Positions 1-11,700 of a stretch of 64,000 bases of DNA are shown here, piece after piece (the first letter of the stretch is position 1; every line of letters starts with the position of its first letter). Made by a program: the position numbers and the translations under genes. The notes beneath the pieces were generated by a model, which saw only the letters and a program-made list of their open reading frames with translations, did no database searches and was not told where the DNA came from. Source of the stretch: Aplectana chamaeleonis (taxonomy: Eukaryota; Nematoda; Chromadorea; Rhabditida; Cosmocercidae); assembly GCA_029168955.1 (NCBI GenBank), contig JAPDOI010000891.1, positions 186,001 through 250,000 on the forward strand, in the 5' to 3' direction.

Positions 1-80
1 GCTGTTGCTTTCCGGGCCACTGCTGTTGCTGTCCGGGCTATTCCGGTTGGCCCGAACAGCAACAGCAGTAGCCCGGAGAT
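1..80. repeat. Imperfect palindrome, GCTGTTGCT-type
   Basis: Two copies of a gctgttgct / ccgggc unit are followed by their reverse complement (gcccgaacagcaacagcag). The sequence could fold into a hairpin of about 30 bp per arm. The left side is cut by the window edge, so the whole element is not visible. No coding capacity is seen from here to about 240. Confidence 0.5.
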
Positions 81-239
81 TGGGAGGACGAGCCGAATTG
101 TCAGGCGGCTCCGATTAATAATCGGTGCGGCTCGTGTCCGAGAATCGCCTGAGTATGTTGTGCCATGCCATGGAATGTCAGGCTATGTTATGCCATGCTG
201 TGCTCCTCTACTCAGACAATAGGTGCGGACTGACCGCTG

Positions 240-1012
240 GCAACCAAGGCCTCTGCGGGCGGTACGCCAGCAAGTCGCGGGCGGTTCGCTGCCCATCATG
301 GCCTCGCCGGGCAGATCGCTGCCTCTCGTCTCCGCGGGAGGATCGCTGCGTTTTGGCGGGCGGATAGTGGCACCTGGGAAAGTTAGTCACGCTAGCGGGC
401 GGATCGCCGGCAAGCTTTAAAGCGGCGATCCGTTCGCAACTTGCCAGCGATCCGCCCGCAAGGGCTTTGATAGCCAGGGATCCGCCCGCTGAGCTATAAG
501 ATGCAGCGATTCGCCCGCAACCAGCCAGCGATCCGCCCGCCAGGGCTTTGATAGCCAGCGATCCGCCCGCTAAAATTTTGCATGGTGAAACTTGTCAGTC
601 ATTGACGAGTTCTTTTCTAGTATCAGTATCATGCGCAGAGTAGGCAGACCGAAGGGTATAAAAGGCGCTCCAACTCGCCGAATGCTCACTCGGCATTTCG
701 AGGCCGATCCAGGAAGGTGACTTCAAGTCACCTTTGAAGGATTACTCAGAAGCCGGAGAATAGTTTTTGGCAGATGACGGGATGGCCAAACTGCTAAGGG
801 GGGGGGTGGTCCCGCACACGGAGACCGTGGCGGGAACCATCGGAATAGCCCACATAAGGCATCGAGGACTGATCGCTGGCTACTGGCGGGAGGGTGGCTG
901 GTTACTGGCGGGTGGATCGCTGGGTACTAGCGGGCGGATCGCTGGCTACTGGCGGGTGGATGGCGGGGGGGATGTCGATCCGCCCGCCAAAAGCCAGCGA
1001 TCCGCCCGCACC
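240..1012. repeat. Foldback cluster of gcgggcggatcgctggc repeats
   Basis: A GC-rich motif of about 17-22 bp (gcgggcggatcgctggc) recurs around 274-420 and 866-960 in one orientation, and around 425-570 and 970-1012 as its reverse complement (ccagcgatccgcccgc). The alternation of orientations makes several nested hairpins. The small open frames across this stretch follow the repeat and show no protein similarity I recognise. Confidence 0.7.
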
Positions 1013-1039
1013 CACTGTCTGAGTGGGTCAAGCTAAGTC

Positions 1040-1093
1040 ATTTTGATCTACGAAATGCTTTTTGTCGTTTTGGTCTACGAAATGCTTTTTGTG
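1040..1093. repeat. Short tandem direct repeat, two 27-bp copies
   Basis: The unit ttttgatctacgaaatgct plus tttttgtcg is present twice in tandem with one internal change (gatct/ggtct). No other copy was noticed in the window. Confidence 0.6.
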
Positions 1094-1094
1094 C

Positions 1095-2573
1095 TATGTT
1101 TTTAGTGAGTAGGCTGTCCGCGGCGAGTCGTCTGCAACTCTAGGCGCGCCATTATCGACTGCGTTGTGACCGCACGCGTCCAGTAGAAAGGTACCCACCT
1201 TCTCAGATATGAGATTGTCGCATATGAGACTCAGTCGATCACCGGTTGCACCGAGAATCATGATGAATAGGAAGCAGACTGATGAGCTGAAACACAAAAC
1301 ACAGGTTGAGGCTTATACAAAAATTAGGTGTGTTAAAATTGTGAGTATGAAGAATTTCAAAAAGCGAGTCCTCATTGAAATCGCGACGCGACCGCACGCA
1401 GCTGTCAGTCACGTTCAAAATTAGTGCCAGAGATGGCGTAGAGAAAATGTTCTACATTTCCGATACTAAAAATTTTGTGCATCGCACTATTTTCTGAAGC
1501 CATACTTCACGCGACGAGCGTCGCGACATAATGTTTGTCATCTATATCGACCGAAAATCGATATTGCTGATACCCACTGTCGCGGTCGCGCGTCGCGGGA
1601 AGTATGCACTAGGTCTAAGTGAAGGCGGTCGCGTCGCTTCTTGCAAGGGGTGGGATAAGGCCTTCCAGTGTCAAGTGTGGACTTGTGAAGAACATATTCT
1701 GCAGCCTTTGTGAATCAAAATTAAGTAGCTGACTGTCAAATAACTGTAAAGGAATGGAGCAGATAAATGTTAATTTTGAAAAATTATTTATATAAATAAA
1801 AATTGTAAATATGGGTAAAAAAGCTACCTGACACCTACAGCAGACAACTCTCCAAGTGGTATACTCTTATGAGGATCCTTTAGGTCGCCGCTCATGTTTA
1901 CACCTGAAATTTCGCAAAAATAGACAACAAATTTTGGCCAGGAATTTAGTTATGAAAGTGGGCGTGCCATGATTTGAAGTCGCTTAGAGACATTAAAATT
2001 CACAACTGTGAGTGTTCTGCCTGCAGTACCTCTATATGACACCGCAAGTTTTCTTAAGGTGGTTAGAGAGACACAACACAGCTGGTAATGACCACGCCCA
2101 CTTTGATAACTGTTGTCTCATCGTAACATACCGGCTAGTACACCGAGGAAGTTCGCGAAAAACACTCCAAATACGGTGAAAAACGACTGTTCTGGAATAA
2201 TTCGATCGAATCCAACAGGTGTACAGTTCACCGAGGTGTACATTGGATCAGCATTCTCTCGCAGGCGAGCGTATGAGAAGCGGGAGATGCCATGGCCTGA
2301 AAAAAAAGCGAGTGGTGGTAATTAGGACGCAAAATACTTTCATTGCGCGCGTGCGTTCGAAACGCGTAAACCACATTTTCTCGCTAATTTTCTTACCGAG
2401 TTCTCTAATTTATGAAAAAAATTCAATAAAACACGTCTCCTCAATGATTTTATATTATTGCAGCGAGGGTTTGTTGACGCGATTCCGAATCAACACCAGC
2501 GTAAAGCGTGCGTGACTTCGCGTCAGCCGCGCGCGATCGTGGTAGGCTTTCTAAACCTATGCCCGGAACTCAC
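1095..2573. other. Non-coding stretch; no exon recognised
   Basis: No protein-like frame or splice-bounded exon could be supported on either strand. A GC-rich gcgacgcgaccg / cgcgacgagcgtcgcg patch near 1380-1600 resembles the foldback ends seen at 36-41.6 kb. The SLC12A8-like gene ends in this window with an open splice donor at 2573, so the stretch is presumably intron, but the next exon was not found. Confidence 0.4.
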
Positions 2574-2687
2574 TTGGATCTGATGTGAAAAGCGCTCCAA
2601 GTAAAAAGTCGACAACGGCCAAAGCTAGAAATCCCAGTAGGAGCAGCTGCAGTCGGACCACCCAGGAGACACCGGCCGTGTTGATGG
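2574..2687 (-). CDS. SLC12A8: SLC12A8-like exon 6 (helix 5)
   Basis: 114 nt, acceptor ACTATTCCAG|CCATC and donor CCAA|GTGAGT. It encodes [19 protein letters not shown] and [18 protein letters not shown], closely matching the RLQLLLL...DFxxGS region of SLC12A8. The acceptor lies directly against an (ATT)n microsatellite that forms the last ~120 nt of the intron. The following exon was not found before the window edge. Confidence 0.85.
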
Positions 2688-2704
2688 CTGGAATAGTAAT
2701 AATA

Positions 2705-2760
<56 letters not shown>

Positions 2761-5700
2761 AATAAATATCAATAATAATATAAATAACATTAATAATAAT
2801 ATTATTGATAATGCCAGTAAAATAGTAATAAACAGTTAATTCGGATAAGTATAAAATTCTGCGTGGAAGCAAGGAAGAAGAAATACGAGAATCAGACGAA
2901 ATAGAAAAACACAACAATAAAAATATTGATTGAATTAAAACAGCATAGAAAACGCCAAATTTTTTTATGCGAGAAAATTGACGTGTCGAGTGGATTTTGG
3001 ATGGGCATGGACAAAAGCTAGACGAGTAAAGTGAAATTTTGCAAATTCAAGCCTTTTAAAAGTTTTCGCTGGTCGACTATGTTAGCGCCGCGTGCATAAG
3101 ATCGGTTCAAGAGGGATTGTCCGTTCACGCGATCGGCGTGCGTGTCGAGTGGCCTCCGCGGAGAAAATTTCTGGATTTCTTTATCGCTTAGCAGGCATAT
3201 CATTCGAGTTTAAAAGTCAAATTTCAGCCAGCTGTTTGTAGCCGTGACAGGGCTCGTTTGGAAGATGCCTTCGCAGCGGACGCTTGACACGCACGTCGAC
3301 CGCGTGGCGGGAAGGTCTCATTTGGACACATTTCAGTCGGAAGAGTTAGGCATGCTAATGGAATGCATCATCCTACCGTCAAACAGATCTAATTGGCTGT
3401 TATCATACCATGATGGTGCCACGTGCTTAAAGGCACAGTCCAAGCTCAGGGACGAAATCTAAGATTCCCACGTAATTGTGGAGTAGGCTCATCACTGGGA
3501 CCTGCCAAGTGCGAGCTCTGAATTTCTCTAGATAGGCCAGGTATGTATAGAAGGAAGGCTTCCTGGGAGCCCACATCAGGAGGCCACTTTGGCACGCTAC
3601 GTTCACGATGTTTCGAGCTCAACAGTGGCGAGTTGAGCTATGATTTCCGATCAATAGCCCCGCTCCTTCCTTCATTCTCAGCCTTTATCGACATTCAGAT
3701 CCGCTCGCATACATCGGTTGCGAACCACGGAAGTTACAAGCTTCGGAAAACTCGTCCACCGTGCATTCGCCGCTCAATCTATGAGGAGCCATAACTCCGT
3801 TCCAAGGGGGTCTTGTGCGATTCCAGAGACATCATTAGAATCTTAAAAAAAACAGAAAATCAATGGTTGGTCTGGGCCTTTGAGACATTCTTCCAAACAT
3901 AAACTTCCAACCGATCGATTCTCGTTATTGAACGATTGAGCCATGCTTCTTTAGGGCTCACTGTTACTGCAGACATTTTCTATTCGATTGACTCTGTTAA
4001 AGCTGCATGCTGAGCAGCGCATGAAAACGAGAAAAAGGGTGTCAGATCGAAACCAAAAGAAGAAAAGAAAATTCATCGTTTTTGTTTCAGCCACCTACCA
4101 GTTAGTAGTGCGAGTGTTGCGATGGCGATCACTTTGATAAGAGTTCGACTCTCAGAGTCGAAGAGATGAACCACTGATTCGGCAAAACCAACTGCGACCA
4201 AACCGGTGGCTGTGGCCTGAAAAATTATTGAATAGAGTGATTGATTTTCCGGCCAATTGTGAAGGCAAAGTTACCTGTCCAAGAGCGTATATGAGCCCAA
4301 CTGCGCCTCCGATTCGCCCACCTAGCACATGAGACACGAGAAAATAGATACCACCGCTCTGGAATACAAAACATAAGAAGAATGGAAAAAATTAAAAAAA
4401 AAATGGATGACCTGTATCTGGCAGCGTTCAACGATTCCAATGGCTGAGAAAACAGTGATTAATGCTAGCGCTGTACAGAAAGCAAGAAGCAGAATCGCAT
4501 TTGCCACTCCTGCTGTGCCCTGAAACCAATGACATTTTAGTTTAGGGCAAGCCAGGTGTCTAGAGCATATAGCAGTGACTGAATCAATCGGGTTTTGAAA
4601 CATTCGAGGGCATGGCTCATTCACTCCACAGCGCATTGATCGTTATTGAAGCAAACTGGGTGGTGTTTGGATAGACGGCAGAACCGGCTTCACAGGCATG
4701 GCACACTCTCGAGACAATGTAAATGCTCACTACGTCTGAAAAGGAGTGAAAAAGGACAGATCTTCACACGCATGGCTCAATCTCCAAGCAGTGCGGGCAG
4801 AACTGACAGCAACAATCGAGTGGAAAAAGTTTGAAGGCTGCATGGCTCACTACACGCTTTCCGATAACGTTTTCCGTTTTGCACACACTCACTATGGCTG
4901 AAATATTTAGAAAGTTCGGGACAAACATGGCTTGCTTCTCAAACTATGCATTTAGCCCTGACTAAATCAATCAAGTAAGAATGTCGACTCCAACGCGTGA
5001 CTCGTCACTTACAAGGAACCACTTCGAACATAAAATGGAGTTCCGAAAAACGGTTTTTTGAGATTTGTAGAGGGCGTAAAAATAAACAATTTAAGATGTT
5101 AAAATTTCACTCAGTCTTCACGGGTAGATCAAAAACCACCAAAACAATGGGTTGCGGTAGGTAAAATGCCATTCAATGTACCCTAATCTGACGAACTCCG
5201 CTAAAAACCAGGAAACGGACCCCATATTCGTGTTCAGCGTCCCAAATTACCCCCAGCGGCTGAGTTTGGGCGAAAAAATTTTCGACTTCTGAACCCCCCA
5301 AAAATGAATGGCATTGAGCTTCTTACCTCATGGGCTCCAAAGGTCGAGAAAAAGATTAGGACTCAAACTGCGCTTTCGGAGGTTATTTAAAGTGCTCATA
5401 AAGGAATCTGAGGTCAGTTTATCGATTTTCGACAGATTACGGTAGATTACGGTGGGTATACGGTAGTTGGGTCAAAGTTTCAGAATTGACTCAAAATTGC
5501 TGAACGGGGGTTATTCGGGGTGCTGAATATGAATTTGATGTTCACCTGTCAATTTTCAAATTATTAAGGTAGATTTAGGCCCTCTATTTCATGACAACTA
5601 CCATAAACTACAGTAAACCACAGAATTTCGGCAAACGATCTCGAGATTCGTGTTCAGCACCCTTGATTACCCCTACATACAAGTTTTGAGCCGAATCCGA

Positions 5701-8700
5701 AAAATTTTTTTCAAACCACCTTGAAATTCCTTGGTGGGTACCCTTGCCTTGTCGCGAAGCTTGGAAAAACGACTATAACTTCTTTTCATAGAAGCTTCTC
5801 TATTTTTCAGAGAAGCTGCGGAGAGCATACTCGGATTCTACGTCCAAAATGGCACCAGAAAACTACATTTAAACCAGAATGGCCGGGCTGAATAAAAGTA
5901 GTTCTTTTGTAAGATGCGTTTTCAAAAGAGTGGTTCTGTTCTACTTCACATTTTGGAATTGATAACAAATCACTTTTGTTGAGTCTTCGAGCCATGCGCT
6001 AAAGTATTAGGTTGCTTCAATGGATTTTGTAGTTTAGGTTAACCCACTTCTGTTTACAACAATTATTTCTAAAAAGATTGATCATTGATCAAGGAACAAG
6101 TCCACAAAGTTTCATTTTGTCCGAACTTTTTTCCAGCATCATATATCAAAATAAGTCCCCTAAAGTGTTTCTCCGAATTAGAGACGGTTTTTCTGTAACA
6201 TATGTGGAGGAGAAGAGTAGGGGTATTCTTAATATTCTAGCAATTGTCGAAACCTCGGAATTTCTAGTTTCTAACATTGATGTGAACCCTTCTCCGTTTA
6301 TATCACGTTACCTCTGCGATATAAGAAAAGAGGTATAAAAAACAAGAAACACTGTTAGAACTCAAAACAAGTAAGGTGAACACATAGAAATGCCATTACT
6401 ACCAGCCACAATGCAGTAAAGATTCCACAGTATTCGAACCATCTTTCAATTGCTTCGTAATCCGACGCCTAACCGACTGAGCCACGGCGTGCTCCTATCT
6501 CGCCTCGACTATCACATTGCCGTGATCGGTGGTTTGAATGCAACGAGCATTGTTCAGGGGATCAATGAACAAGTCATAACTCGAGAACCTAGCTAGATTT
6601 AATCTTCAAACTTTTAGGAGAACCTTTTCAGATGATTTCAAGGCCATTGTATAGCTCACATTTGTGCTACGTCCTCGCAATCCAACGTTCTGGTTTCTTT
6701 CTTTTTTGATCGTTTTTGATCTACCCGTGAGTACTGAGTGAAATTTTGAGATCTCAAATTGTTTAGTTTTAACTCCTCTAAAACCTTCAAAAGACCGTTT
6801 TTCAAAACTCCATTTATGTTCGAAGTGGTCCCTTGTTAGGCATGTGGCGTCGTCACAAATAGCAAGGTTCTTTCTCCTTCTTTCTTTCTTCTGGCCAGCT
6901 TCATTGGCATGGCTCACTCTTGAAACAATGCCTTCAGAACAGATCGTATTAATCGTGTAGAGGTAATAACCGTAAAGCTTATTGTTAGTCCGTCATCGAA
7001 ATATCTCCTTTAAACCATACTCACTAGGGATCGATAACTGGTCGAAAGCGCCGTTTCCAACGAATTACACACCAAATGATGTACCCCCAATGATATTTTA
7101 AGATCTATGTTTGTAACGTCGGCGTGGATCCGGAAGAGACTTTGCGTTCCCTATTGGAGATTGGCGCAAGCTCGGTGCACCTACGTTATAGCATAAGGCA
7201 CCCAGTTTGCGCCAACCTGCAACAGTGAACGCAAAGTCTCTTCCGGATCCATGCCGACGTTAGCTGCTGCGGAGCTCCTTAAACCAAGTAAAGCGAGTTT
7301 AATAAGTTGGGCTCTTGAAGCACCCACAAAGCAATTTTCAGGGTGCTCAGAGAAATGGTTTCCGATTCGGCTCAAAACTTGTTTCTGTGGGTCATACGGG
7401 GTCCTAAACACGAAATGGAGGTCCAATTGTCGAGTTTAGAGAATTTCGACAAGTTTAGCTTGGAGAATCTCATCGGGAGAATTTTCGGGGCAACAAATGC
7501 GATCTTCAATGATTGCGAAAATGCGTTTTGCCTCAAAACTTCCCTATAAAGGTTATTTAGAGCCATCAACTCAAATCTGAGGTCCGCTAATCGATTTTCG
7601 ATAGACTGCGGTAGGTTACGGTGGGTATACGGTAGTTTGGAAAATGTCTAAAATTTGGCTCAGAACTGCTCTGTAGTGTTTTTGGAGGTGCTGACACCGA
7701 ACTTAAAGTCTATTCCATTCGAGTTTTGAAATGCACAGGTAGGTAGGGTTAGTTAAATTGCATTACATCTACCGTAACCTACAGTAAGCTTCGAAATATC
7801 GAGAAGCAGATCCCAGATTCGTGTTAAGGATCACGAATGAACTCCAGTTAATATTTGTGAGCGAAATCGGAAACAATATTTTTGAACAACCTAAAAATTG
7901 CCGGATAGGTTTCATTCCGCCCCACTGAGGAAAACCGCCATAACACGGCTCAACTCAAAATGTTTATTGAGAGTCTGAAATGAGTTACACTAATCGAAAA
8001 TGTTCCTAAGTATTGGAAACAATAGCTCTTATGAGAAGCAAAAGTAGGTGCTCGGATGAGGATCGAACCCCTCGCCTACTGGGTGAATGCGAGACGCTTG
8101 AAGGGGTCTGCAGAGTTGTAGCGACCGGCGAGTTGTCGCCGAGCGTCAACCTTGATGCGGCGACAGAAATGTTTTCGAACATTGTCGACGCGGCGTCGGT
8201 TGCAGCTCGCTAGCAGTGACGAAGGGCTTTCGCAGCATCAAACACTCTGCGGTGTCTCCTCGTCGTCCTTCACACCGCGTCGGTCGCCCTTGTCGCCGAA
8301 AGTGATCGATATTGCATCAACCAGCGCTGTTCGTCGCTGCGAGCAAGGCCTCGACTTGAACTCTGCAGACCCCTTGACTCCGTGCCACAACGCTGCTAGC
8401 AGCCTGCATTTTCGGACGGTCTGATGAAGACTCTGCGCCGGGTAACTCCGTAACTAGAGGGCCTACAGCAAAAATTGAATATGTTTCTATAGACTGCATA
8501 ACGAGGCAGATGAGATAATATGAGTTTCACTTCGAAAGGAGTTAGTGACACAGTTGTCGATCTCTAGTCAGTTGCATAGACTTTTTTAGGCCTGCAGAAG
8601 TATGGTGAAGAAAATTTCTTCAAATGAGTGGCTTATTCCTCAAACAATGCATACAGCACTGAGAAAATCAATCGAGCAGAAGTCAGTGTAACTAACGTGG

Positions 8701-11700
8701 TCTAGTGGACTTTGAAACAACTCGCACTGCCTTATGATAGACTTTTCTCTTATTCGCCAGGGTTGAAAGTGCTTTTCATGAGTGCCAACATCCTAAATCT
8801 CATCTCATTGTCGTTCCGGGCTAAGCTCTAGCTATGCTGATCAAATTAGGCTAATGTGGCTGGGTCGATTCTGCGCCTCGAGAGCATCGGGCTTGCCATT
8901 ATAATATTCAGAATTGAATGAAATATTCATTGCGGTGACAATTTCGTTGAGCAGGGTCCCGGGCAGAGCAATCCATCCATCCTCATCAATGACTGGGTGG
9001 CAGGCTCATTGTCTTGATTAATTGGGTGCGAATTCGGCCCCAGGCGATGTTTACGAGGACATTCGACAAATTACATACTCTGTGATGTGGCTACACTTAT
9101 TTTTTACCTAAGCAAATATTTAGCGAAACGGCACTGATGCAGGAAAGGTGGCTACTGGAATCGATCAATAAATGTGGCCGCCTTCAGGTGGTCACCTATT
9201 TAGCAACACCCCCTTTCAAGGCAGTGTTCACGGTAGAAACGGTCTTTGAGTCTTCACCGAAAATCGAATGTACCGGGGTCCATTGCCACAATAATGGCGA
9301 AAAAACGTTTAGAAGTGATGGCCCGATTTTGTCCTCAAGGTTGGTTGTGCTATGCCCGCCCCGCCCATTTCCTAGTTTGCCGTTGGAGAGGAGAGTAGGC
9401 GGGGCGGGCATAGGACAAACAAGTTTGAGAGCCGTATAGGACTCTATTTCGCTCGTTTTCAGCCGTTTATTCGCCGTTAGGCTTACGATGGATCCTGGTA
9501 CATTCGATTTCCAGTTGAAATTCAAAGACAATGTTTATCTTGAACTCTGCCTATAATGGATTCACTAGAACTGACCACGATCCAGCCCATTCGAAGGAAG
9601 ACGATGATGCCGAAGATGTTTACCATCACGGTTGTGAACACACCGTCCCATGTTCCGAACAGTACCGGCTGATTCAGCAGGAAGTTCCTGAAAGTTATTG
9701 ATTAATTAAAAATTTTCAGGAAAAATAGCAGAGGACACTCCTGTGCGGTGTCGTTTATACTTCCGCCGCTGGGCGGCGCGGCGAGATGCAATTCTGTGAT
9801 ATTGATCGCCGCGTGATCAATATCATGGAATCGCACTTCGCCGCGCTGCTCGGCGGTGAAAGTATAAACGACTCATTCGGCGCCTGCATTCGCGTTGCGA
9901 CAATGTCGTTGACTATGCGAGCAAATCGCAGCGCGGCAGCCTCTCGCGCAAGATAAGAGCGTCTTCTGGCCAACTTTAGAGCAAAAAAAAAGAAAAGAAA
10001 AAGAGAAAAAAGAAAAAAACCTTAAAGATTAGAAACACACAGGTCGTGTTATGACTTCATAAAAAAACTTTTCAGGGAATTGCATAATGCTAAAAAATTA
10101 TCGTTTACGTGTTTTTATGTGCGTACCCTCTATTTTGAAGCACAATCACTTTGTGCCTTTGCGTGCGTGTGCGGGGCGAGGCGAGAGACAGCGAAGGAGA
10201 AAATGAGCGAAAAGAAAACGCAGTAATACTCACCTACGCAAGCAAATTAACCGAGGAAATTTCACTTCGAAATGGAGAGTAAATGAAAAAATGGGTTCTT
10301 TGAAAAAAAAAACAAAAAAAACTAATCTACCTATCATCTATTCCGAGGCCAAATTTACTTTACTCCTTCCCGCACTTGTGCGGAGCGAGGGGAGAGACAG
10401 CGAGAAAATACGGGGGAGGAGAAGACGCAGCATACGCGCGCAGCTGCACGCGCTAGACGGAAATAAATTCGGCTCTGAAGTAGATACAGGCTGTAAAATG
10501 GCGAAATTCACATGGTTCCTACGCGTGCTGGTGCGGAGCGGAGGTTAGAGACAGTGAGAGAGCGGAGGGTAGACGGAGGCCCAGGCGTCGCGCGCACCGC
10601 TCGCGCCTCGAATGATGTGAATTACGCCATTTTATAGAGGGTAATTTACGTTAGTTTTACGTTAATTTTTCGTGACGGCTAGGAGAATCGTGGTTAGCTT
10701 TTTGAAAGACTCCTATAGACCGTTTTGTTCAGATTTAGAATGTTTTAATCGTTTTCTCCAGAAGATTCCGTAAAGCAAATACGAGATTCACAATGGCACT
10801 CCAAAAATCGATTTTGTGCAATGTTCAGAAAATCGACCTCTGAAGATAAAGATGTGGAATCGGGTCGTACAAAATTACTAGACAGCTCAAATAGCATAAA
10901 GAAAAGACATGTATAGAAGAACCAAGAATTGCCTTTGTTCAATATTATAGAGAATAAAAGCTACCATAAAAAGTGAAAATTGTGGTCTTATAAAGATACT
11001 GTGCTTCTCTGGGCCGCATTCCGGTCCGCAATTGCGTCTCGACACGCTTTGCGGCCGCGCGCATTCGAGATGGAAGAGTTCCCAGCAATCTGTTGACTCG
11101 AGGTGGGTTTTAGAAACCGGAAAGTAAACAAAATTGGAGAAAACTGTATAAAAAAACCATATCGAGCCGGTTTTGGCGCTGGAAACTCGACTGACTCCAG
11201 CGCGTGCGGCCGCAAAGCGTGTCGAGACGCAGTTGCGGACCGGAATGCGGCCCAGATAAGCACAGTAAATCACTCAATGAAATTAATCATAAAAAGTACA
11301 TGTATATGTGAATAAAATATAAAAAAACAAAGCATTCAAGAGAGATCACCAACCAAACCATTTTTAACGCAGAATTTTCAAAGACACAGATTTTCATCAA
11401 AAAAAGTCATTGCTATACTCAATTCACAAGTATAGTTAAAAATTGGCTTGGGGAATAAAGATAAGGGAGATTTGGGAATCACGAAAATGCTCAATGAGAG
11501 CTGATAATTAAGAGAATGAGGAATGTTGGGCAGGTATAAAATCAGCGATGGGCGATATCGATAGTTTTTGCTCATAACATGGGTCACCCGACATGCTCAA
11601 GACGCGCGCCCCTAACTGCGACGCGGCTGCCTCAAATCCTGAGAAACAGGTGATAACTTTGTTTGGGCTGTTGTTTTTTATTGTACCAATTTTCTGTGTT

